DNA from: a virus
IMG/VR virus record: IMGVR_UViG_3300042891_000371
Span: 1-49,798 of that record
Length of the DNA: 49,798 nucleotides
Reading direction: 5' to 3' (one strand)
The notes under the pieces are model-generated. The model searched no databases. It had not been told where the DNA came from and saw only the letters and a list, made by a program, of their open reading frames with translations. Position 1 is the first letter of the stretch; every line of letters begins with the position of its first letter. Of this stretch, positions 1 through 7,929 are shown piece after piece. The position numbers and the translations under genes were made by a program.

Positions 1-537
1 GTTCATAAAGCTATTGAGATTCTAGTAGAAGGAGGAGAGATTAGCTGGATGGATGATTACGGAAATGCAAGATATTCTCAAATAGTATGGGAAATGATTT
101 TAAAGTTTCATGAGTTCTGGACAACTTATAAACCTAAATTAATCTCTACAGAACAATTCGTATTTTCAGATGAACATAAGTATGCAGGTACTGCCGATCT
201 TGTCGTAGAGATGGGTGGAGAAACTTGGCTACTAGATATTAAGACATCTAATGCATTACATAAAAGCTATGATTTACAATTAGCAGCTTATGCAAAAGGA
301 TTTAAAGAATGTAAGAATGTAGACATTCAAAGAACAGGGGTACTTTGGTTAAAAGCAAATACTAGAAGTGCTTCTAAAAAAGAAGGAGTATACCAAGGTA
401 ATGGCTGGCAGATTAAAGTAGTAGATGAAATTGACTATAATTTTGACTTATTTAAGACTGTATATAAGCTGTACGAGTTAGAGAATCCAACAACTGAACC
501 AATTTATACAGCTTACCCGACTAGTATAAAACTTTGA
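1..537 (+). CDS. PD-(D/E)XK nuclease, RecB/Cas4-like (5' end outside window)
   Basis: The reading frame is open from base 1, so the ATG at 49 is probably internal and the gene starts upstream of the window. The visible part carries the RecB-family nuclease core: GTADLV, then LLDIKTS about 20 residues later, then QLAAYAKG. These match the D...(D/E)xK metal-binding residues and the trailing Q-x3-Y motif of the PDDEXK_1/Cas4/RecB group. T4-like phages use such exonucleases in recombination or host DNA degradation, but which role applies here cannot be told. It ends 27 bases before the next start, and a late-promoter-like octamer overlaps its stop region, so it likely belongs to an upstream transcription unit. 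Confidence 0.8.
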   Translation, partial: VHKAIEILVEGGEISWMDDYGNARYSQIVWEMILKFHEFWTTYKPKLISTEQFVFSDEHKYAGTADLVVEMGGETWLLDIKTSNALHKSYDLQLAAYAKGFKECKNVDIQRTGVLWLKANTRSASKKEGVYQGNGWQIKVVDEIDYNFDLFKTVYKLYELENPTTEPIYTAYPTSIKL

Positions 538-545
538 TATTTATA
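538..545 (+). promoter_or_regulatory. Late-promoter-like octamer TATTTATA
   Basis: TATTTATA lies 27 bases upstream of the ATG at 565. The same octamer recurs before most transcription-unit-leading genes in this window at similar spacing. No -35-like element is evident. Confidence 0.5.
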
Positions 546-564
546 AGGAAAGAAGTAAACATAA

Positions 565-1503
565 ATGAAACTCTCACAACTAATATTAGAAGCTAAAGCC
601 AAGCCAAAAGCCGTTATTATGGCTGGAGGTGCTGGTGCAGGTAAAAGTTACCTTCTTAATCAATTAGATTTAGGAGGGTTAACTATTTACAACCCAGATA
701 AATACGTAGAAGATAAAGAACATCCATACTACGGCAATCTTTCAGCAGCAGCTAATCAAGTAAACCAAGACGTAGAAGATGCGTCGCAAAATAAAGAAAA
801 CTTTATATGGGATACTACAGCTTCTAATTCTAAGAAAGTACAAGACCTTATAGTTAAAGGCTATGAAGTTTTTATGGTAATGGTGTATACGCACCCTTTA
901 ATTTCCTTTATTTCAAATTTTGAAAGAGAAAGACAGATACCAAAGACAGCTGTTTTTTCAACTTGGAGAGATGTATATCAACAAATTGGCTATTATAAAG
1001 GATTATTAGGAGATAACTTTATGTTATTTGCTAACGATAGAGGCGGTAAATACGATAAAGAGATAAAAGAATTTAACGTAGCAGCAAGAAATGGATCTAA
1101 TGGAATTTCAGACTACTTAGCAAAGTATATGGAAGATCACGGGGGTGCTGAAGGATTTATTTCTACTTTTAGAAAGCCATATGATATCGAAGATAAAAAT
1201 GCAGCCGATGCTTATAGAAAAGAAACAGCTAATATAGACTATAATAGAGAAGACGAGTCTATGGATAAGCAGTTAAAGAAGTACTGGATGGGCTTTTATG
1301 AGAAGAATGGAACAGGACCTGGAGATGATAAGATGAAAAAGAAGGTTAGTTCTATTACCAGTGTTCGTCAAAAAGCTGATGAAAAAAATAAAGAAGTATT
1401 AGATAATATTGCCGATATGATCCATAACGCTAAGTTTACAGAACAATTAAAAGGTTCTACAGTAGCAGAAATTGATCAAAGAGTACAAAACTTTTTAGCA
1501 TAA
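565..1503 (+). CDS. P-loop kinase, zeta-toxin/AAA_33-like, with N-terminal leader
   Basis: The 312-aa protein begins MKLSQLILE and then has a classic Walker A, GGAGAGKSYL, at residues 21-30. Downstream, an IWDTTASN stretch and an alternating hydrophobic/charged pattern (VFMVMVYTHP) resemble the polynucleotide/zeta-toxin kinase fold, in which a small molecule or RNA/DNA end is phosphorylated with ATP. The C-terminal ~130 residues are charged and unassigned. The first nine residues match the MK...[LI]xE peptide seen on several neighbours, so the protein may be packaged into the head and processed by gp21 protease. The stop overlaps the next ATG by one base (TAATG), indicating translational coupling. 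Substrate unknown. Confidence 0.75.
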   Translation: MKLSQLILEAKAKPKAVIMAGGAGAGKSYLLNQLDLGGLTIYNPDKYVEDKEHPYYGNLSAAANQVNQDVEDASQNKENFIWDTTASNSKKVQDLIVKGYEVFMVMVYTHPLISFISNFERERQIPKTAVFSTWRDVYQQIGYYKGLLGDNFMLFANDRGGKYDKEIKEFNVAARNGSNGISDYLAKYMEDHGGAEGFISTFRKPYDIEDKNAADAYRKETANIDYNREDESMDKQLKKYWMGFYEKNGTGPGDDKMKKKVSSITSVRQKADEKNKEVLDNIADMIHNAKFTEQLKGSTVAEIDQRVQNFLA

Positions 1504-2732
1504 TGGCAGTAATATTATACCCAGGAGCATTCAAACCACCACATAGAGGTCATTTTGATTTAGTAAAATCTTTAATAAACGGGACAGCTCAAGCAAGAAC
1601 ATATGACTTAGAGTCAAGTGAAGATGCAGCAGATCAGTTACTTAAAGGAAAAGCTGAAAAGATAGAAAAGATTGACAGGGTAATGATTTATATCGGTAGT
1701 AGTGTTCGTAACGGTATAGATAGAGAAGATTCTAAAGCAGTATGGGATATCTATAAAAAATACTTACCTGGAAATGTAGAGGTAATTGTAGCAGATGCCA
1801 ATCCAATGCTTGTAGCTAGAAGTCATGCTAAGAATAGACCTACTGAGAAGTTTTACGCTGTAACAGGAGTTAGATCTTCAGAGGATTACGTAGACTTAAG
1901 AAGAGTAAGTGCATTCAAAGGGTTAGATAATGTACAGGGATTAGCAGTAAGCGGTGGAGAAAATTCAAACGTAAGAGCAACTGGTTTTAGAGACGCAATT
2001 TTAAACGGAAGTCTCGACGATGTCTTAGATTTCTTTCCAAAAGAATTATCAAGACAAGAGATCTTAAAAATAGTAGAAATGTTAAAACAAGGAATTATAG
2101 CTGAAATGATAGCTGAAAAGATAGAGGATATATACTCAGGTTGGTTTGATGAAGATACAATTACAGAAAACTCATCCGGTATACCTTTACAAAACACAGC
2201 TACAGTCACTTCTCAAGATCGAGATTATTTAGGAGATCAACTAAAAGCTATACAAGGTATTATAGATGATAGATTTGAAGCTGAATTAAACGGTGATCGA
2301 ATTGTAGTAAAATTAAAAGGAGAGAGCCCTTATAATACATCTGATATGCCTGCGAATTACGACTACGGTGAACATTTTGCAGGACTTTTAGAGTATATGA
2401 TAAGAGAGGGTATGCAAGTAGAACCTCTACCGGAAGTCAAAATACGTAGAGATTTAGCTGAAGCAGAAAACTTTTTTGGTAAGACAGCTTACTACAATCC
2501 TGCAGATAAAGAAATTGTACTATATGTAGCAGGTAGACATCCTAAAGATGTTACAAGATCTTTTTCTCATGAAATGGTACACCACATGCAAAATCTACAA
2601 GGTAGATTAGGTAACAGAGGTACAACAGATACAAACGCAGATAAAGAATTAGCAGCATTAGAAGAAGAAGCATACCTAAAAGGTAATATGGTATTTAGAA
2701 ACTGGGAAGATTCCCAAAAAAATAAAAAATAA
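1503..2732 (+). CDS. Fusion: cytidylyltransferase-like nucleotidyltransferase + HExxH metallopeptidase
   Basis: The 409-aa protein has two separable parts. Residues 1 to about 180 look like a HIGH-superfamily nucleotidyltransferase (NMN adenylyltransferase/cytidylyltransferase type): YPGAFKPPHRGH carries the HxGH motif at residues 14-17, and a VTGVRSSEDY stretch follows in the region of the second motif. Residues about 215-409 end in SHEMVHHMQN, a zinc-binding HExxH at 356-360, followed by an acidic helix (ELAALEEEAY) about 25 residues later that could give the third ligand. Whether the transferase uses NMN, CTP or another substrate is not visible. It starts on the last base of the kinase stop codon. 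There is no MK...LxE leader. The domain pairing is unusual. Confidence 0.75.
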   Translation: MAVILYPGAFKPPHRGHFDLVKSLINGTAQARTYDLESSEDAADQLLKGKAEKIEKIDRVMIYIGSSVRNGIDREDSKAVWDIYKKYLPGNVEVIVADANPMLVARSHAKNRPTEKFYAVTGVRSSEDYVDLRRVSAFKGLDNVQGLAVSGGENSNVRATGFRDAILNGSLDDVLDFFPKELSRQEILKIVEMLKQGIIAEMIAEKIEDIYSGWFDEDTITENSSGIPLQNTATVTSQDRDYLGDQLKAIQGIIDDRFEAELNGDRIVVKLKGESPYNTSDMPANYDYGEHFAGLLEYMIREGMQVEPLPEVKIRRDLAEAENFFGKTAYYNPADKEIVLYVAGRHPKDVTRSFSHEMVHHMQNLQGRLGNRGTTDTNADKELAALEEEAYLKGNMVFRNWEDSQKNKK

Positions 2733-2737
2733 AGGTT

Positions 2738-3265
2738 ATGAAAAGTTTATTCGAATTACTAGAAGTAGAAAAAGAAAAACCACAGTATAAAATATACTGC
2801 GACATGGATGGTGTATTAACAGACTTTGAAGAAAGATTTGAACACTATTCAGGAATGAAACCAGATCAGTATGAAGCAAAACATGGCGCTGCTGGCTTCT
2901 GGGAACTAATAGACAATAAAGTAGGTATTAAGTTTTGGGTAGGAATGAAGTGGATGAATGGAGGTAGAGAGCTTTGGAATTTTATTTCTAAGTATGAACC
3001 ATCTATTCTTAGTTCACCATCAAGACATGATAACTCAAGATTAGGAAAAAACTTATGGGTAAAGAATAACTTATCACCTAAGCCTAAAGTTATCTTTGCT
3101 TACTCAGCAGACAAGCAACGATATGCAAATGAGAATGCAATTTTAATTGACGATAAGAAATCAAATATAGAACAATGGGAAGCATCAGGCGGAATCGCTA
3201 TTAGATGTCTTCACGGTAATATAGCACCGGTACTAGCTAAATTAAAAGAACTTGGTTATGAGTGA
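2738..3265 (+). CDS. HAD-family 5'(3')-deoxyribonucleotidase-like phosphatase
   Basis: The 175-aa protein carries the HAD signature YCDMDGVLTDF (catalytic Asp22 and Asp24), the later ILSSPSRH strand that fits motif II, and the LIDDKKSNIEQW motif IV with paired aspartates. This arrangement is typical of the NT5C-type deoxyribonucleotidases that phages and bacteria use to dephosphorylate nucleoside monophosphates. The first residues, MKSLFELLE, match the recurring leader, so the mature enzyme could begin near residue 10. It lies 5 bases after the previous gene and overlaps the next by 8 bases if the ATG at 3258 is used. The family is clear; the physiological substrate is not. Confidence 0.8.
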   Translation: MKSLFELLEVEKEKPQYKIYCDMDGVLTDFEERFEHYSGMKPDQYEAKHGAAGFWELIDNKVGIKFWVGMKWMNGGRELWNFISKYEPSILSSPSRHDNSRLGKNLWVKNNLSPKPKVIFAYSADKQRYANENAILIDDKKSNIEQWEASGGIAIRCLHGNIAPVLAKLKELGYE

Positions 3266-3836
3266 TAGTTTACTTAAAAAAGAATTTAAACAAAGTGATG
3301 TACAGAGAGTTAGGAATTTAGTAAATAAAGATTATACTGCTAAAACTAAGTCAAGTGTAGGTTATGAAAAAGAAACCAAACGTCATAAAGAAGGTGATAT
3401 ATGGGAGGAAGTAGGAAAGCAGTGGACTATTAAAAACGGTATTAAGCAGAATGTAACTAAGTTAGATGCTGCAAAAAAAGCTGTAAGAGTCCCTCTTAGA
3501 TGTCCTCAATGTAGTGGGTCAATGGAACATCACCTGCATAAAAGAATGTATACCTTACATAAGGTTTGTTTTGATTGTACAATAAAATACGAAGATACTC
3601 TAAAGAAAGTAGGTCTCTATGAGGCTTATGCTAAGAAAATGCTACAAGGTAATATGATTACTTTTGCAGCAGATATAGAAGCTTGGGTATTAGAATCTCT
3701 AAATGAAACAGATACTTTTGTAACTGAACAAGGAGACGTAGAAGATTGGAAGAATAATAATACTAAATTTAAAAAAGAGGTTTTAGATAAACTACAAGAA
3801 TACCTAAAGCACTTGAAGAGTAATATAGATAGTTAA
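3258..3836 (+). CDS. Zinc-ribbon protein of unknown function
   Basis: The 192-aa basic protein starts at the ATG at 3258; a TTG six bases earlier is possible but less likely. Two CxxC pairs (RCPQC at residues 82-85 and VCFDC at 104-107), separated by 18 residues that include HHLHK, form a probable zinc ribbon. The flanks are rich in Lys, Glu and Asp and predicted helical. The Cys4 knuckle suggests nucleic-acid or protein binding, but no specific family was recognised. The start overlaps the nucleotidase gene end by 8 bases. Confidence 0.6.
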   Translation: MSDSLLKKEFKQSDVQRVRNLVNKDYTAKTKSSVGYEKETKRHKEGDIWEEVGKQWTIKNGIKQNVTKLDAAKKAVRVPLRCPQCSGSMEHHLHKRMYTLHKVCFDCTIKYEDTLKKVGLYEAYAKKMLQGNMITFAADIEAWVLESLNETDTFVTEQGDVEDWKNNNTKFKKEVLDKLQEYLKHLKSNIDS

Positions 3837-3837
3837 C

Positions 3838-3845
3838 TATTTATA
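3838..3845 (+). promoter_or_regulatory. Late-promoter-like octamer TATTTATA
   Basis: TATTTATA overlaps the region just after the zinc-ribbon gene stop and lies 35 bases upstream of the ATG at 3873. Confidence 0.5.
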
Positions 3846-3872
3846 AGTAACTTTTTTATAATTCTAAAATAT

Positions 3873-4223
3873 ATGGCAGTAGAGAAAACAGCATTAGACG
3901 AGATATTATCAGAACTTAAGCATATAAAAACACATATGCCTAATGGTGAGTTGAAGATAATGTTGGAGGATATGAAAGACGTGAAAGATGATCTATCTGA
4001 ACTGAAATATATGCTTCTAAATCCTGAAGATGGACTTGTGGTTAAGACAAATAAAAACACAGAGTTCCGACTAACTCTTCAATCTAATGAAAAAGAATAT
4101 CAAAGAAATATGCAAGAATTAGAAGAGTTAAAAAAATGGAAAAACGGAGTAACAAAAGCTCTTTGGATTATATTTTCAGCACTAGCTGCATTAGTATTTG
4201 AAATGCTACAAAGCCACAAGTAA
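3873..4223 (+). CDS. Coiled-coil protein with C-terminal membrane anchor (XhlA-like topology)
   Basis: The 116-aa protein is a run of heptad-like helix (residues about 8-95, rich in Glu, Lys and Leu) followed by one hydrophobic segment, ALWIIFSALAALVFEML, at residues about 96-112 and a short polar tail. This topology resembles XhlA-type hemolysin/holin-accessory proteins of phages, which sit at the inner membrane and help lysis. Length and topology fit, but there is no diagnostic motif, and no endolysin gene is recognised nearby. A tail-anchored scaffold is an alternative. It follows a late-promoter-like octamer and ends one base before the next ATG. Confidence 0.55.
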   Translation: MAVEKTALDEILSELKHIKTHMPNGELKIMLEDMKDVKDDLSELKYMLLNPEDGLVVKTNKNTEFRLTLQSNEKEYQRNMQELEELKKWKNGVTKALWIIFSALAALVFEMLQSHK

Positions 4224-4224
4224 T

Positions 4225-4782
4225 ATGAAACTGATTGACATTATACTCGAAGTAAAAGATATACAGTACACAAAACCTAATTTCGCTAACGAATGGGAAG
4301 AAGCTCTTAGATATCCTGAATTTGAAGATATGGGAAAAGAAGAGTGGATAAAAATAGCCAATCAAGGCAAACCAGAATCGTTTTCAAAAATTAGAAAAGT
4401 CCTAGGTAACGTAGACTTAAGATTCGACAGACTACGAAAAGCAAAAAGAGAAAGATTTCATCAAGCATTTGAAAAGGGAGTTATAGAAATGTCTATCGCT
4501 GTTAAATTTAGCGATACAGATTATGACCTAGTAGCAGGTAATACAAGATTAGCCGGACTTGTAAAAAACGGAGTTGATCCTAAAATATGGATTGTAGACA
4601 TCTCACACCTAATGGAGATGTTAATGGAAGGAATAGACGATCCAGTTAAACCAGGTATTCTTAAAAAAAGATTAGGTTCTTTATCTTGTTCTAAAGTTAG
4701 AGCTGAAAAAGCAAAGCTAGAAGATAAAGGAACCCATTTTGCAAAAGCACTTCAGAGATACTTAAACTACCATTGTAAATGA
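4225..4782 (+). CDS. ParB/sulfiredoxin-fold-like protein with N-terminal leader
   Basis: The ATG at 4225 gives 185 aa; the frame extends upstream to a TTG inside the previous gene, which is less plausible. It begins MKLIDIILE, the recurring leader. Residues 100-125 contain DLVAGNTRLAGL followed by KIWIVDI, the pattern of ParB-like domains, where G-x-(H/N)-R-x-x-A binds a nucleotide phosphate. Phages use such domains in DNA-binding or nuclease-like proteins. An HTH-like C-terminus is not obvious. The stop overlaps the next gene start (ATGA). The ParB-like assignment rests on this short motif. Confidence 0.5.
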   Translation: MKLIDIILEVKDIQYTKPNFANEWEEALRYPEFEDMGKEEWIKIANQGKPESFSKIRKVLGNVDLRFDRLRKAKRERFHQAFEKGVIEMSIAVKFSDTDYDLVAGNTRLAGLVKNGVDPKIWIVDISHLMEMLMEGIDDPVKPGILKKRLGSLSCSKVRAEKAKLEDKGTHFAKALQRYLNYHCK

Positions 4783-5153
4783 AAACATCAGAATTAACAC
4801 AAGCTATACGAGAGGTGATTAGAACTTCTAAAGTACAAAAAGAAGAACAAGATCACGAAGTTTCTATGGCTATAAATCAACTACAAGATATTATAAAGAA
4901 TGCAGGTGAGTTAATGTATAAAATCGGACCAGAAGAAAAAGACGTTCCTGGTTGGATTCAAGATCACATATCTCAATCTCAAAACTTTATCAATCAAGCC
5001 AATACAGGTTACCATGAATTAGAAGGACAGCCTGATCCTCAACAATTAGCATTAGAAGCAAAAAAGAAAGGTGCTGATGGAAAGGCTTGTTGGGATGGAT
5101 ATAGATATGGCGGGACAAAAGACGGTAAAGATATCTGTATTAAGATCAAGTAG
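4779..5153 (+). CDS. Unknown small protein with leader-like N-terminus
   Basis: The 124-aa protein begins MKTSELTQAIREVIR, with a possible IRE cleavage site at residues 10-12. The middle is helical and Gln-rich. The C-terminus has GKACWDGYRYGG followed by a lysine-rich strand, a Cys/Trp/Tyr patch without an assigned function. It is translationally coupled to the ParB-like gene by an ATGA overlap and is followed by a promoter-like element. The leader and the location make it a candidate internal head protein; function unknown. Confidence 0.5.
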   Translation: MKTSELTQAIREVIRTSKVQKEEQDHEVSMAINQLQDIIKNAGELMYKIGPEEKDVPGWIQDHISQSQNFINQANTGYHELEGQPDPQQLALEAKKKGADGKACWDGYRYGGTKDGKDICIKIK

Positions 5154-5163
5154 AAACCCTACC

Positions 5164-5175
5164 TATTTATTTATA
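5164..5175 (+). promoter_or_regulatory. Doubled late-promoter-like motif TATTTATTTATA
   Basis: Two overlapping copies of TATTTAT[AT] lie 32-36 bases upstream of the ATG at 5200, in the 46-base gap after the 124-aa gene. Confidence 0.55.
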
Positions 5176-5199
5176 TATTAATAATACACTCTACAGGAA

Positions 5200-7701
5200 A
5201 TGAAAGAACCTATAAAGATGTTAACTTTTCAAGAAGTAAAAGTACGATTAGAAAAAGTACAACAAGCTTTAGAAGCTTTACAGGTTCAGGAAAAGAAACA
5301 GGCATCAACACCTCAGTACGAAAAGCAAAAAGCACAACTCATTTCTTTAAGAGAAACTTTAGAAAACAAATTAAACATACTTACAGAAATGGATAAAGGT
5401 GTAATACATACTGACGATGAAAATAAAGCTAAGGAATTAGCTGAAAAAGGCGTTCAAGTACAACTTCATAAAAAAGGAGAGCCTCTTGATACTAAAAAAA
5501 TTAAAGAAGCAGAAGAAGGGCTTGAATTTGATTTAGAACAAACAAAAGCAATCTCAAAAGATGTAGCTAAAGCAGTAGCAATGGCGTTAAAAGAAGACGG
5601 TCTTGAAATTGCATCTGGAAAGATCTTAAGATTAGAGCCAATGGCTTTCGATGTTTACTTCGAATACAAAGACGGAAAAGAAGATGAATTCTCTTTCCAT
5701 GTAGATCAAGATAGAAATATTGTACTATCAGACTTTACTTTTACTGAGAAAATCGGACAAGTAGGTATGAAAGGAGCTGGAGAGCCATTTGTAAATAAAG
5801 ATGTTTTAAAAGCAAACATATTAAAAGTATGGGCTAAGTTAGACGGAAATATGCAAGAAGCAGAAGGCGGTCAAGATGATTTGATGGCTCAATTAGAACA
5901 AGCTTTGAAATCTCACGACTGGTACTATATGATGTCAGATGACCATAGATGGTATAAACGCGGTAGCGAACAAGCTCAAAACATACACAACTTAATAACT
6001 AAGTTAAAAGATGCCGGACAGGGAGAACAAGCAGAAGCTTTGTATAAATCATATCACGAAAAAAATAGAATAAGTGAATCTCCAACGAATGAAGCATCAG
6101 TAGGAAGCATACAGAAAAAACATGGAGAGATTGTCGCTAAGATGAAAGCTCTTGCAGCTAAGTACAAAGGTGGTGATCAATCTGTAGTACCTGAGTTAAA
6201 GGCTTTAACAGCAGAAAAGAAAAAATTAGAAGCTGAGTTAGACGCAGCTGTTGCCGGAACAGGAGCAGATCAGGAATTAGATACTAGTGTAAATGAATAC
6301 GAACACCACTACAGAAAGGTAGGAGGAGAATGTCGTAAGTATAACGACGAAGGAGATTACACAGTTGTTAGTATGCACTACTGCCAATACAATGAGGGTA
6401 AGGATTACGATAAAGACGGAAAGATAGAAAAGCCTGAACAAGAATACAAAGGCGTAAAAGATAAGGCTATTAAGAAAGCTACTGGAAAAACAGAAGCAGC
6501 TAAAGCTAAAAAAGATTTTGATAAAGATGGTGATGTTGAATCACCAGAAGCTGAATATAAAGGAGTAAAAGATAAAGCTATTAAGAAAGCTGTATTAAAA
6601 GAAGACTGGGGTAGTTCAGATCAAGGAGCAATGAATAGAAGTATTCATAAGGACTTAGGAGAACCAGAAAATATGCCAATGCCTTTTGATAGTGCATTTG
6701 AATCAGCAGTAGAAGAAGCAGTTGATTTTTATTGGGACGAGTGGGAAGAATATCAAACAGATAGAGAGGGTTTAATTGACCATGCTAAAAGAGCTTATTA
6801 TAGAGCATACTTCCCGGAGAAATTTGCAGGATTCCAAAAGATGTTTAGCGAAGGTGCTCCAGAATCTGTTGCAGACTTAGAGACAATAGCTAACGATACT
6901 GCAAAGATGCCAGCAGAAAGAGATGCAGCTAGAAATAAGATGTACGCTATGAAGAAAGCTCAAGCCGGTACAAAACTAGCTGAAGCACCAGAAGGTACAT
7001 ATTATATTAAAGTATCTATTAGAGATGCAAAAAGAGCGTTAGAAATTATCCACGATAACCCAGCTTACAGAAAAGCTGTAGAGATGGATGGATCAGATGC
7101 ATACTACCTTACAAATCCAGAACTTGCTTATGATTTACAAATGGATTTTGGTACTCAAAATATTGAGGTAGTTGACACTAATGTTGATATGGATGAAGCT
7201 AAGCATGAAACTGAATTAGTACAAGATCCAAAAACTAAAGAGTTTACTCGTAAGATGAAAATGACACCTAAAGATATGGAAACTATCGATAAGGTTCAAA
7301 ATATGATGGCTAAAGAAAAGAGCTTGAAAAAAGAAGAAGACGGTAATGATACTGCAGTTGACATCACAGGTAAAGCATACAGTATTGGAGATATTATAGA
7401 ATTTAGAGGACATAAATTTGAATGTCAAATAGGAAATAGAGGTATAGTAGTTCTACAGCATGTAGATGATCAATTAAATCCATTACCTGAATTCTACGAA
7501 GGTGGAACACCTCAGTTTACTGCAATCTTAAAAAATGCTAAAATTGTAAGTAGCGGAAAAGGGATATCAGAAGGAGGAGTTAATCCTGAAGGAGATGCAA
7601 TGGTATTAAACTTCTTAAAGAAGCTATCTAAGATTTGGGATATACCAATGCAACACGCAGTTAACTTCGTAAATGCTTCTATCAAGCGCCAAGGATATTA
7701 A
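5200..7701 (+). CDS. Large acidic, modular protein with two EF-hand/dockerin-like repeats
   Basis: The 833-aa protein is highly charged and looks like several short modules joined by linkers. Residues 1-65 are coiled coil. Two near-identical units about 37 residues apart (starting at 402 and 439) have the calcium-loop pattern D-x-D-x-D-G-x-[IV]-E, each followed by YKGVKDKAIKKA. Later parts contain an acidic helix (AVDFYWDEWEEY) and a β-rich C-terminus. An internal ATG at codon 7 (5218) is an alternative start. It has its own promoter-like motif and lies upstream of terminase in the putative head-cargo block. No known family was recognised; a structural or internal virion protein is plausible. 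Confidence 0.6.
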   Translation: MKEPIKMLTFQEVKVRLEKVQQALEALQVQEKKQASTPQYEKQKAQLISLRETLENKLNILTEMDKGVIHTDDENKAKELAEKGVQVQLHKKGEPLDTKKIKEAEEGLEFDLEQTKAISKDVAKAVAMALKEDGLEIASGKILRLEPMAFDVYFEYKDGKEDEFSFHVDQDRNIVLSDFTFTEKIGQVGMKGAGEPFVNKDVLKANILKVWAKLDGNMQEAEGGQDDLMAQLEQALKSHDWYYMMSDDHRWYKRGSEQAQNIHNLITKLKDAGQGEQAEALYKSYHEKNRISESPTNEASVGSIQKKHGEIVAKMKALAAKYKGGDQSVVPELKALTAEKKKLEAELDAAVAGTGADQELDTSVNEYEHHYRKVGGECRKYNDEGDYTVVSMHYCQYNEGKDYDKDGKIEKPEQEYKGVKDKAIKKATGKTEAAKAKKDFDKDGDVESPEAEYKGVKDKAIKKAVLKEDWGSSDQGAMNRSIHKDLGEPENMPMPFDSAFESAVEEAVDFYWDEWEEYQTDREGLIDHAKRAYYRAYFPEKFAGFQKMFSEGAPESVADLETIANDTAKMPAERDAARNKMYAMKKAQAGTKLAEAPEGTYYIKVSIRDAKRALEIIHDNPAYRKAVEMDGSDAYYLTNPELAYDLQMDFGTQNIEVVDTNVDMDEAKHETELVQDPKTKEFTRKMKMTPKDMETIDKVQNMMAKEKSLKKEEDGNDTAVDITGKAYSIGDIIEFRGHKFECQIGNRGIVVLQHVDDQLNPLPEFYEGGTPQFTAILKNAKIVSSGKGISEGGVNPEGDAMVLNFLKKLSKIWDIPMQHAVNFVNASIKRQGY

Positions 7702-7712
7702 AATAGTACACA

Positions 7713-7919
7713 ATGAAAAAGGAATTATTTGACATGTTAATGACATCTGCACTTGCAGAAAAATCAAAAGCATTATTGACTTTGAATTTGCTCTCTGAAC
7801 ATCCAGTAGGTATTGGAGATCATTCCACAGGTGATTATTATAAAAATGCAGAAGAAGCATTAACTATGTTAGTTGATGCCAATGATAAAATTGAAGCTCT
7901 TGAAAAATTCTTCAAATAA
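7713..7919 (+). CDS. Small protein of unknown function, leader-like
   Basis: This is a 68-aa, mostly helical protein. It opens [16 protein letters not shown], with LAE at residues 14-16 fitting the [LI]xE cleavage pattern, and contains a second LLSE. The rest is an acidic helix ([12 protein letters not shown]). It sits 11 bases after the 833-aa gene and 10 bases before the next start, so the genes are probably co-transcribed. No family recognised. Confidence 0.55.
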   Translation: MKKELFDMLMTSALAEKSKALLTLNLLSEHPVGIGDHSTGDYYKNAEEALTMLVDANDKIEALEKFFK

Positions 7920-7929
7920 TAAAAAGATA

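Noticed and set aside
7873-7929. Upstream start for the 454-aa protein at 7873
   Set aside because: It would overlap the previous gene in another frame. The ATG at 7930 gives a clean start and leader-like peptide.
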